This document shows positions 8,380 to 16,500 of a stretch of DNA of 59,894 bases, in pieces. A program made the position numbers and the translations under genes. Numbering within the stretch: position 1 is the stretch's first letter; every line of letters begins with the position of its first letter. This stretch comes from an uncultured Bacilli bacterium (GTDB lineage: Bacteria; Bacillota_I; Bacilli_A; RF39; UBA660), in NCBI GenBank assembly GCA_934131175.1, contig CAKOZD010000009.1, forward strand, positions 1 through 59,894, given 5' to 3'. Below the pieces are notes generated by a model that made no database searches, was not told the origin of the DNA, and was given only the letters and a program-made list of their open reading frames with translations.

Positions 8380-9099
8380 ATGAAAATTAATGTTAAAAAT
8401 CTTAGTATAAATTACATACAATATGGAGAAGGTAATGATATTGTATTGTTACATGGATGGGGTCAAAATATAGAAATGATGCGTCCAATTGGTGATAATT
8501 TTCAAGATAGATTTAGAATTACGATTCTTGATTTTCCAGGATTTGGTGAAAGTGAAGAACCAAAAGAAGCGTGGACAATTGAAGATTATGAATTAATGCT
8601 AGAAGAATTTCTAAAAAAGGTTAATGTAAAAAAGCCGATTGTTATAGGACATTCATTTGGAGGAAGAGTAGCAATTAGATATAGTGCTAGAAATCCAATA
8701 TCAAAATTAGTATTATTTGGTAGTCCATGTATAAGAATTCAAGAAGAACTTTCTCTAGGTGTAAAAATATTAAAAAAATTAAAAACACTTCCGGGTTTAA
8801 ATGGAATAGGTGAATATATGAAAAAATTCATCGGTTCAAGAGACTATAAAGCAGCAAGTCCAATAATGCGACAAACTTTAGTTAATGTTGTTAATGAAGA
8901 CTTATCAAAGTTTGCAAGAGAAATAGAAGAACCAACATTGTTAATATGGGGAACAAATGATACGGAGGCTCCACTAAATGAAGCAAAAGAATTAGAAAAA
9001 ATTATGTTGGATGCTGCACTTATAACACTACCTGGAACGCATTATGCTTATCTTGAAAACCTACCAAGAGTAGTTACAATATTAGATAATTTTTTCTAG
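8380..9099 (+). CDS. Alpha/beta hydrolase
   Basis: This 239-residue cytoplasmic hydrolase has the canonical alpha/beta fold. The oxyanion segment is LLHGWGQN near residue 25. The nucleophile elbow is GHSFGGR with Ser near residue 93. The acid strand is LLIWGTNDTEAP, and the catalytic His is in LPGTHYAYLEN near residue 226. The triad looks complete. The substrate is unknown. It is the first gene of an operon with a Mur ligase (12-base gap) and ddl, so a role in cell-envelope or D-amino-acid metabolism is possible but only inferred from position. Confidence 0.85.
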   Translation: MKINVKNLSINYIQYGEGNDIVLLHGWGQNIEMMRPIGDNFQDRFRITILDFPGFGESEEPKEAWTIEDYELMLEEFLKKVNVKKPIVIGHSFGGRVAIRYSARNPISKLVLFGSPCIRIQEELSLGVKILKKLKTLPGLNGIGEYMKKFIGSRDYKAASPIMRQTLVNVVNEDLSKFAREIEEPTLLIWGTNDTEAPLNEAKELEKIMLDAALITLPGTHYAYLENLPRVVTILDNFF

Positions 9100-9111
9100 G
9101 AGGACTATAAA

Positions 9112-10728
9112 ATGATAATAATTTATTTAATTTTAATCTCAACTTTTATTTATGCAGTAGCAAATAAATCAAGAAGAACATTACATATGCTACAGCAAAA
9201 TTTATATAATGAGAATAATAGATATTTAAAATGGGTATTTAATAATAAAAGACAATTCTTATGTCTTGATATAATTTTAATATGTATTTCGTTAATAGGA
9301 ATATTTGTAGTATTTGATTTAAGCTTTGTTTCAACACTATGTATGATTCTAATAGCTTTATTTTTAATATTAATAGGATATACTTGGGATAAAAAAATAA
9401 GAAATGATCAAAATAAAAAGAAGTTAGTTATAACAGCAAGAATAAAAAGATTAATTTTTACAACAACAATTCTTTACATAATACCAGTAATATTTTTAAT
9501 GTTTGATTTAAATAACATAAAACTTGCATGGAAAGTTCTTTTTGCAGAAAATATCATGTTATATTTAAATGCATTTATAGTATTTGTAGCAATGTTAATA
9601 AATGCACCTGTTGAAAAAGGAGTTTACATTCACTACAAAAGAAAAGCTCAAAATAAATTGAAGAACATGCCTAATCTTAAGATAATAGGTATTACAGGAA
9701 GTTATGGTAAAACAAGTTCTAAAAATATATTAAGTGATATCTTAAATATTAAATATAATGCCTTACCAACCCCAAGAAATTTAAATACATATAATGGCTT
9801 AATAATGACAGTAAATAATTATATGGATAAATTTACTGATATCTTTATAGCAGAAATGGGTGCATATGTAAGAGGAGAAATCGCAGGACTTTGTAAGTTA
9901 GTAAAACCCAAATATGGTATTTTAACACGTATTGGTACTGCTCACTTAGAAAGTTTTGGTAGTGAAGAAAATATTATTAAAGGTAAGTTTGAACTTATTG
10001 AGTCATTACCAAGCGATGGATTTGCAGTATTAAATGGTGATGATGAAAAACAACTAAATTATAAATTAAAAAATAAAGTTAAAACTATTTGGATAGGTAT
10101 AGATAATAAAGATGTTGATGTAAGAGCAACTAATATAAAATATTCAAATAAGGGTTCAAGTTTTGATGTAATTTTTAAAGGTGACTCTAAAAAGTATCAT
10201 TTTGAAACTAAATTATTAGGAAATCATAATGTTTATAATATTTTAGCAGCAATTGCATGTGGTAGAGAATTTGACATAGATATATCTGACCTAGAGATGG
10301 CTGTTAAAAATGTTAAACCAGTAGAACATAGACTTGAACTTAAAAAATTAGGTAATTTCTATCAAATAGATGATGCTTATAATTCTAATCCAGTAGGAGC
10401 AGAAAATGCATGTAAAATTCTTGGAATGATGCCAGGAACAAAAGTTGTAGTAACACCAGGTATGATAGAACTTGGAGAAAAAGAAGATGAGTATAATAAA
10501 ATATTTGGTGAACAAATTGCTAAAGTTGCAGATATTGCTATATTAATAGGAGAGAAAAAAACTCAGCCTATAAAAGAAGGCCTATTAACTAGTGGATTTG
10601 ACAAAGATAAAATAGTGGTATTTAATGATGTAAGAGATGCATATCCTTATATTAGTAATTTAGCATTAAATGAAGAAGTATATGCATTATTCGAAAATGA
10701 TTTACCAGATACATATAATGAAAATTAG
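9112..10728 (+). CDS. murF: Mur ligase (MurF-type) with a membrane N-terminus
   Basis: This 538-residue protein combines two parts. Residues 1-170 contain about four hydrophobic helices. Residues about 190-538 form the ATP-dependent Mur ligase core and C-terminal domain. The P-loop is GITGSYGKTSSK near residue 193. Other landmarks are PTPRNLNTYNG, the HRLELK segment, DDAYNSNPVG and TPGMIELG, which resemble MurF more than MurC, MurD or MurE. MurF joins D-Ala-D-Ala to the UDP-MurNAc-tripeptide in the last cytoplasmic step of peptidoglycan precursor synthesis. Typical MurF has a soluble UDP-binding N-terminal domain and about 450 residues; here a membrane domain takes its place. It is followed after 14 bases by ddl, which supplies the dipeptide. 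Confidence 0.8.
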   Translation: MIIIYLILISTFIYAVANKSRRTLHMLQQNLYNENNRYLKWVFNNKRQFLCLDIILICISLIGIFVVFDLSFVSTLCMILIALFLILIGYTWDKKIRNDQNKKKLVITARIKRLIFTTTILYIIPVIFLMFDLNNIKLAWKVLFAENIMLYLNAFIVFVAMLINAPVEKGVYIHYKRKAQNKLKNMPNLKIIGITGSYGKTSSKNILSDILNIKYNALPTPRNLNTYNGLIMTVNNYMDKFTDIFIAEMGAYVRGEIAGLCKLVKPKYGILTRIGTAHLESFGSEENIIKGKFELIESLPSDGFAVLNGDDEKQLNYKLKNKVKTIWIGIDNKDVDVRATNIKYSNKGSSFDVIFKGDSKKYHFETKLLGNHNVYNILAAIACGREFDIDISDLEMAVKNVKPVEHRLELKKLGNFYQIDDAYNSNPVGAENACKILGMMPGTKVVVTPGMIELGEKEDEYNKIFGEQIAKVADIAILIGEKKTQPIKEGLLTSGFDKDKIVVFNDVRDAYPYISNLALNEEVYALFENDLPDTYNEN

Positions 10729-10742
10729 GAGAGTGATTTTTA

Positions 10743-11966
10743 ATGAGAATAAAAGTAGGAGTAATTTTTGGTGGAGAAACTGTTGAACATGAAGTAAGTA
10801 TTATCTCAGCAATTCAAGCCATGAATAAAATAGATGAAGAAAAATATGAAGTAATTCCAATTTATATTACAAAGGATAGAGAATGGTATACAGGTGATAT
10901 GTTAAAAGATATTGAAGTATATCAAGATTTTAGTCTAATAAAAAAATATAGTGATAATGTAGTTTTATATTATAAAGATGGAAGTTATGTACTACAAAAG
11001 AAACATGGATTATTTAAATCAGTTGTAAAAGAGTTAGACATTGCATTCCCAATAGTTCATGGTACAAACGTAGAAGATGGTGTACTACAAGGATATTTAC
11101 AAACTATTGGTATTCCATATGTTGGACCAAATGTATATGCTGCAGTAGTTGGACAAGATAAGGCATTCATGAAAGATGTTTGGGCAAGTGCTAACTTACC
11201 AATAAAAAATTATGTATGGTTCTATGATAATGATTATAGACAAGACCCAGAAGACGTAGTAAAAAAAGTTTCAAAATTAAAATATCCAGTAATTGTTAAA
11301 CCAGCAACTACAGGATCAAGTGTAGGTATTAATGTTTGTAATGATGAGTCGAGCCTAAAAGATGCAATAGATGAAGCAGTTCAATATGATAGTAAAATTG
11401 TAGTAGAAGAAGTAGTAGAAGACTTAAAAGAAGTAAATATTGCTGTTATGGGTAACTATGAACATCAAAAAGTAAGTGAAATTGAAGAAGTACTTTCAGG
11501 TAATAAATTTTTAACATATACTGATAAATATATTGGTGGAGGAAAAACAAAAGGTAAATTAAAAACACCTGTAAAAGGTGCATCAAAAGGTATGGCATCA
11601 GCTAGCAGAAAATTACCAGCAGACTTAGACGATGATGTAAGAAAAGAAGTAGAAAGAGTAGCAAAAGAAGCTTTCAAAGTATTAGGAAGTTCTGGTAACT
11701 CAAGAATAGACTTCTTAATTGATAGAAAAGATAATAAAGTATACTTAAATGAAATTAATTCAATTCCAGGAAGTTTAGCATTCTATCTATGGGATGCAAA
11801 AGATATCAATTTTACAAAAGTATTAGATGATATGATTAATATTGGAATAAAAGATTATAAAAAGAGAGTAAGTAAAACTCATTCTTTTGAAACAAACATT
11901 CTTGCAGGATTTGCTAGTAATGGTGGATTAAAAGGAGCAAAAGGTGTAAAAGGAAAGTTAAGATAA
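10743..11966 (+). CDS. ddl: D-alanine--D-alanine ligase
   Basis: This 407-residue ATP-grasp enzyme makes D-Ala-D-Ala for MurF. The N-terminal domain opens with GVIFGGETVEHEVSI. HGTNVEDGVLQGYLQ and GIPYVGPNV follow. The ATP-grasp domain carries KPATTGSSVGI, and the C-terminal catalytic segment is YLNEINSIPGSLAFYLW. It is somewhat longer than the usual 300-370 residues because of an extended lid segment near residues 260-300 and a basic, Gly/Lys-rich tail. AGGAG precedes the ATG by the normal distance. It is the last gene of the operon. The sequence alone does not indicate D-lactate specificity. Confidence 0.92.
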   Translation: MRIKVGVIFGGETVEHEVSIISAIQAMNKIDEEKYEVIPIYITKDREWYTGDMLKDIEVYQDFSLIKKYSDNVVLYYKDGSYVLQKKHGLFKSVVKELDIAFPIVHGTNVEDGVLQGYLQTIGIPYVGPNVYAAVVGQDKAFMKDVWASANLPIKNYVWFYDNDYRQDPEDVVKKVSKLKYPVIVKPATTGSSVGINVCNDESSLKDAIDEAVQYDSKIVVEEVVEDLKEVNIAVMGNYEHQKVSEIEEVLSGNKFLTYTDKYIGGGKTKGKLKTPVKGASKGMASASRKLPADLDDDVRKEVERVAKEAFKVLGSSGNSRIDFLIDRKDNKVYLNEINSIPGSLAFYLWDAKDINFTKVLDDMINIGIKDYKKRVSKTHSFETNILAGFASNGGLKGAKGVKGKLR

Positions 11967-11980
11967 ACTTTTCTTTTTTT
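11952..11980 (+). terminator. Terminator of the ddl operon
   Basis: AAAGTT and AACTTT form a short stem over the stop codon, followed by a T run. Confidence 0.55.
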
Positions 11981-12000
11981 ATATTCTAAAAATAAATAAA

Positions 12001-12030
12001 AAAAATAACTACCAAAGTAGTTATTTATTA
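12001..12030 (-). terminator. Terminator downstream of tRNA-Lys
   Basis: A perfect 10-bp stem, AAATAACTAC (12003-12012) with GTAGTTATTT (12017-12026), has a four-base loop. The A run to its left provides the U tract on the minus strand. Confidence 0.75.
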
Positions 12031-12039
12031 ACTTATAAA

Positions 12040-12115
12040 TGGTGGGCTGTTAGGGATTCGAACCCTAGACCCACTGATTAAGAGTCAGTTGCTCTACCAA
12101 CTGAGCTAACAGCCC
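12040..12115 (-). tRNA. tRNA-Lys (anticodon CTT)
   Basis: Read on the minus strand this is a complete 76-nt cloverleaf. The acceptor GGGCTGT pairs with ACAGCCC, the discriminator is A, and CCA is encoded. The anticodon loop CTCTTAA in an ACTGA/TCAGT stem gives CTT (decodes AAG). The TTCGAAT T-loop is present. It is transcribed opposite to the neighbouring tRNA cluster and has its own terminator. Confidence 0.95.
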
Positions 12116-12397
12116 ATTTCCAAGTTGCATTATTATTTTATATCAAAAGAAAAATATTTACAAGACTTTTTTGATAATTTCTTAAAAAAAGTATAAAAAA
12201 ATTAATGATTTCCTTATAAAATAAAGAAAATAATAAAAAATTACATAAAATTAAAAAAAATGCTTGACTTTAATAGAAGTAATATAGTATTCTATAAATG
12301 CAGTTGAGAAATGGAAGAAAAATTGCTAAATAAAAAAATAAAAAAAATTAAATTTTTCCTTGCATTATCTCAAAAAATATTGTAATATTAAATACAT
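12116..12397. promoter_or_regulatory. Intergenic region with promoters of the tRNA cluster
   Basis: This gap of about 280 bases has no convincing gene. On the plus strand, TTGCAT (12360-12365) with 17-nt spacing to TAATAT (12383-12388) lies 9 nt before tRNA-Ile and is its likely promoter. Upstream, TTGACT (12264-12269) with TATTCT (12288-12293, 18-nt spacing) is a second candidate. The rest is A-rich. Confidence 0.6.
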
Positions 12398-12474
<77 letters not shown>

Positions 12475-12479
12475 AAAAT

Positions 12480-12556
12480 GCCTCAATAGCTCAGTTGGTT
12501 AGAGCACTTGACTGTTAATCAAGGGGTCCTAGGTTCAAGTCCTAGTTGGGGCGCCA
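12480..12556 (+). tRNA. tRNA-Asn (anticodon GTT)
   Basis: This is a 77-nt cloverleaf with acceptor GCCTCAA/TTGGGGC containing one T-G pair, discriminator G and encoded CCA. The anticodon loop CTGTTAA gives GTT. It lies five bases after tRNA-Ile. Confidence 0.96.
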
Positions 12557-12559
12557 TAT

Positions 12560-12636
12560 GGCGAGTTGGTGAAGTGGCTTAACACACTGCCCTTTCACGG
12601 CAGCATTCACGGATTCGAATTCCGTACTCGTCACCA
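12560..12636 (+). tRNA. tRNA-Glu (anticodon TTC)
   Basis: This is a 77-nt cloverleaf with acceptor GGCGAGT/ACTCGTC, discriminator A and encoded CCA. The anticodon loop CTTTCAC in a CTGCC/GGCAG stem gives TTC. It lies three bases after tRNA-Asn and is followed by a terminator. Confidence 0.95.
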
Positions 12637-12646
12637 AGTATGAATC

Positions 12647-12668
12647 AAACTCCGAGAGGAGTTTTTTT
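12647..12668 (+). terminator. Terminator of the tRNA cluster
   Basis: AAACTCC (12647-12653), loop GAGA and GGAGTTT (12658-12664) are followed by T. The next promoter's TTGACA begins two bases after the T run. Confidence 0.85.
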
Positions 12669-12669
12669 G

Positions 12670-12698
12670 TTGACATTAATTATTCAAAATAGTAAAAT
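12670..12698 (+). promoter_or_regulatory. Promoter of the WXG100 pair
   Basis: TTGACA (12670-12675), a 17-nt spacer and TAAAAT (12693-12698). The ribosome site AGGTGA follows about 10 nt downstream. Confidence 0.75.
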
Positions 12699-12722
12699 CA
12701 AAACAAATAGGTGAGTGATGAT

Positions 12723-13022
12723 ATGCAAGATAATTTAGCTTATTCAATAGAAGAGATGCAAAACATTTATGATGCAATTGTAAATTATAAAAATAACTAT
12801 AAAAATTCATTAGACAAATTATTAGAAGAAATTGATAAATTAGATAATTGTTGGCAAACAGAAGAAAGCAAAATATATGATATGTACAAAGACAAATTTA
12901 AAGAAAAGCTACCAGAATTAAACAATGTAAGTTCAATGCTAGAAATACTGGCAAGTACACTACAAAGAAAAATAGATGAATTAAAAGATGCAACAGTATC
13001 AGCAGAAAATATATTTTTATAG
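12723..13022 (+). CDS. WXG100/ESAT-6-like protein 1
   Basis: This 99-residue, all-helical protein matches the size and helical-hairpin pattern of ESX (type VII) secreted proteins. Two long amphipathic helices flank a turn containing the conserved Trp (NCWQTEES, near residue 41); the Gly of the classical WXG is replaced. There is no signal peptide. The ATG at 12723 is chosen because AGGTGA at 12709 fits it; the upstream GTG at 12711 lies inside the ribosome site. The second WXG100 gene begins eight bases after the stop, and the two probably form a heterodimer. No EssC-type ATPase is present in this window. Confidence 0.7.
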   Translation: MQDNLAYSIEEMQNIYDAIVNYKNNYKNSLDKLLEEIDKLDNCWQTEESKIYDMYKDKFKEKLPELNNVSSMLEILASTLQRKIDELKDATVSAENIFL

Positions 13023-13030
13023 GAGAAAAT

Positions 13031-13309
13031 ATGAAAAATGATAAAATAAATTTTAGTGATTTAGAAAATTCTATAAAAAAAATAGAAGAATTATCTGATT
13101 CAATTAGAATGTCTTTACAAGGAGCAGACAATATTATAAAAGACAATATAGCAACAAACACAGGAATATGGGATGGAGCGAGTGCAACAGCATATAAGAA
13201 TCAATGGGAAAGCTTATCAGAAAAAATCCCATCATATATCACTACATTTGAAGAACAAGCTATAAGTTTAAGTGAATACTCCAAAAAAATGAAATCAACG
13301 GAAAACTAA
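13031..13309 (+). CDS. WXG100/ESAT-6-like protein 2
   Basis: This 92-residue helical protein has a clear WXG turn (GIWDGASATAYKNQW, Trp near residue 47) between two helices, the hallmark of ESAT-6/EsxA-type substrates of type VII secretion. It has no signal peptide. The last residues carry YSKKMKS, near but not identical to the YxxxD/E export signal. AGGAG lies at the proper distance from the ATG. It forms an operon with the preceding WXG100-like gene and is followed by a strong terminator. Confidence 0.85.
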   Translation: MKNDKINFSDLENSIKKIEELSDSIRMSLQGADNIIKDNIATNTGIWDGASATAYKNQWESLSEKIPSYITTFEEQAISLSEYSKKMKSTEN

Positions 13310-13338
13310 TAAAAATTAATTTTCTGTTGACTTTTTTT
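13295..13338 (+). terminator. Terminator of the WXG100 operon
   Basis: TCAACGGAAAA and TTTTCTGTTGA form an 11-bp stem with one G-T pair, followed by seven T. The right arm and T run contain TTGACT (13327-13332), the -35 of the following tRNA-Ser promoter. Confidence 0.85.
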
Positions 13339-13356
13339 ATACAATCATGTAATAAT
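13327..13356 (+). promoter_or_regulatory. tRNA-Ser promoter overlapping a terminator
   Basis: TTGACT at 13327-13332 is followed by TGTAATAAT ending at 13356. That gives either TAATAA at 17-nt spacing or an extended -10 at 18-nt spacing. The -35 is part of the upstream terminator stem. Confidence 0.6.
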
Positions 13357-13383
13357 ATATATGCGGACGCAAAATGAGAAAAT

Positions 13384-13474
13384 GGAGTAGTACTCAAGAG
13401 GCTGAAGAGGCGCCCCTGCTAAGGGTGTAGGTCGGGCAACTGGCGCGAGAGTTCAAATCTCTCCTACTCCGCCA
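13384..13474 (+). tRNA. tRNA-Ser (anticodon GCT)
   Basis: This is a 91-nt class II tRNA with a long variable arm. The acceptor is GGAGTAG/CTACTCC, the discriminator is G and CCA is encoded. The anticodon loop CTGCTAA gives GCT (AGC/AGT codons). Confidence 0.96.
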
Positions 13475-13483
13475 TTAAGAATT

Positions 13484-13508
13484 AACTCGAGAAATCGAGT
13501 TTTTTTGT
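13484..13508 (+). terminator. Terminator of tRNA-Ser
   Basis: AACTCGA (13484-13490), loop GAAA and TCGAGTT (13495-13501) are followed by T. Confidence 0.85.
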
Positions 13509-13551
13509 GGCTTAAAAGACAACTAATCATCTAGTACAACTTTACAAATTA

Positions 13552-13560
13552 TGATATAAT
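13552..13560 (+). promoter_or_regulatory. Extended -10 promoter of the glucan synthase gene
   Basis: TGATATAAT ends at 13560, with no clear -35. AGGAG follows at 13567, so the leader is only a few bases long before the ribosome site. Confidence 0.55.
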
Positions 13561-13580
13561 CCATATAGGAGTGTATGAAG

Positions 13581-16500
13581 ATGGCAAATATATTAAAAAA
13601 ATTTAAAAACAATTTTGAAGACATAACAGAATACTATAATTACTTAGTTGCTAAAACAAAAAATCATGAACAAGTAGATATAACAAATGAGTGGTTAATT
13701 GATAACTATTATATTTTAGCTGAACATAAAAATAATATTTATAGTCAAAAAAGTGGTCTCAAAAAAAACATAAAAACACTAGAAGAAAATTATTACTTTT
13801 TAAAAGCAATAGCCAATAAAAAGAATTATGATATAAATTTTAAATATTTAACAGATGAGTTAAAAGTATACCAAAAAGATACCAATAGAGTATTTACATA
13901 TAAAGAACTAGGAATGATAATTCCAACCCTAATAATGATTTATATTGAAAGATTAAATGATTTATGTAGAGAAGAATATAAAAAAATAGTAGATAAAGAA
14001 GATGTATCTAAAATAATTGAAGCATCAAATGATTTAACACTAGATTCATTCATTTCAGAAGACTTCAATCCACAAAATAATACACACTACATTTTTGAAA
14101 TAAATAATCAACTATATAAAGTAAATAAATCAAGTAAATTATTTAAATCATTAAACGAATACTTAAAAGAAAAACAAATGAGTCTAAAAGATATTATCAA
14201 TGAAGAATTCCAAAATAAAATAGATAATAATGTCTTAATAGCAAATATCTTTAATGACTTAAAAGAGTTCTTTGAATTTTCTACAGAAGATATATATGAA
14301 AAAGTTTCAAAAACAGAAAGAAAATTGTTAACTGATCCAATTTATAAAAAAATGAATGAATCATCTAAAATTCTTTATAGAAATAAATTATTATCTCTAG
14401 CAAAAAAGAATCATTTAGATGAATATACTTATCTTGAAAAGATATTTGAATCAGACGAACATATTGGCTTTAAATTATTTAAAGAAAAGAAAAGTACATT
14501 TAAAGTAATTTTATATATACTAGTACTAGTATTAATAAGTGGAATAATTGCGTTCTTCGCATCAAACTATTTCATAAGACCAAGAATATTAGGATTTATA
14601 ATTTTATTTGTCCCAATATGTCAATTAATTAGTCAATTATTACAAGAGATATTAATTAAGACTGTACCCACAAGTGTTATACCAAAACTAGACTACTCAA
14701 AAGGTATACCAGAAGAGTCTAGAACAATGGTAGTAATACCAACAATAGTCGCAAGCAAAGAAAAAGTAAAAACGATGTTTGATACATTAGAGTCATATTA
14801 CTTAATAAATAAATCAGATAACTTATACTTTACATTATTAGGTGACGTGAAAGCACTAAATGAAGAAATTGCACCATTTGATAAGGAAGTATCTGAGTAT
14901 GGAGAAGAGTATGCCAAGAAGTTGAATGCTAAGTATAAAAAAGATATTTTCTTCTTTATATATCGTAAAAGACTTTGGAATGAAAAAGAAAATCAATACT
15001 TAGGATATGAAAGAAAAAGAGGAGCTTTACTTCAATTTAATAAAATACTATTAGGTGAAGAACTTGATGAAAAAAAATATTTTAATGTAAATATGTTACA
15101 TGATAATAAACTACATATAAAATATGTAATAACACTAGACACTGATACAAAATTAGTATTAAACTCAGCACTAAACTTAGTAGGAGCGATGGCTCATCCA
15201 TTAAACACACCAGTTCTAAATAAAGAAGGAACAAAAGTAATTAATGGATATGGAATAATGCAACCAAGAGTAGGTGTAGACATAGAAGCAACTAATAAAA
15301 GTGTATATAGCCAAGTATTTGCAGGAGTTGGAGGATTTGATGCTTACTCATCAGTTGTTCCAAATGTATATCAAGACACATTTGGAGAAGGAAGTTTCAT
15401 TGGAAAAGGAATCTATGACTTAAAAGTATTTAATAAAGTTCTAGACAAAACATTCCCAGATAATTTAATACTTTCACATGACTTATTAGAAGGTAATTAC
15501 TTAAGATGTGGTTATGTTTCAGACATAGAATTCTTAGACGACTTCCCATCAAAATTCCTAATCGATGTAACAAGACAACATAGATGGGCAAGAGGAGATA
15601 CTCAAATAATAAATTGGTTACTAAATAAAGTTCCAAACAAAGAAAATAAACAAGTAAAAAATCCAATCACATTATTAGGAAAATTTAAAATATTTGATAA
15701 TATCTTTAGAATGTTCCTAAATCCAATGTTACTTCTAATTCTATTACTTGCCTTTGTATCAAAAAATACATATTTATGGCTAGGGCTAGTAGTCTTAGAA
15801 ATAGCAATCTCAATATTATTCTTCTTAAAGAGTAAAATGTATAAAAGAAATAAAGACCAAAAAGAAATTTACTATAAGAACATCTATCATGGAGGAAAAA
15901 GTATTTTCTTAAGATCTTACATAGTATTTGCAACCATTCCATATTATTCAAAACTTTATATGGATGCATTCTTTAGAACACTATATAGACTATTCTATAG
16001 TCATAAAAATTTACTTAACTGGATAACTGCCGAAGAAGTAGAAAAAACAGTAAATGGAAGTCTAAAAAATTATATAAAGAACTTTGCTTTCAATATTATA
16101 ACAGCAATTATCTTTATAGTAATTGGACTACTTACAAAAAATTATATAGCTTTCATAATATCTTTAATATTTATTAGCGCACCATTTGTTTTATATCTAG
16201 TAAGTAAAGATATAGACCATCATGAAATTGCTTTAAAAGAAGACAAAGTAGATGAAATAAAAGAACTAGCTGAAAGAACTTGGAAATATTTTGAGGATAA
16301 CTTAACTAGTGAAAATAATTATTTAATACCAGATAATTACCAAGAAAATAGAGAAAAGAAACTAGATAGTAGAACATCACCAACTGGAATAGGTTTTTCT
16401 CTAACATCAGTAATTAGTGCTTATGAATTAGAGTTTATTGATAGAAAAAAAGCACTAAACTTACTTACAAACATATTAGAGACTATCGATAGTCTTAAAA

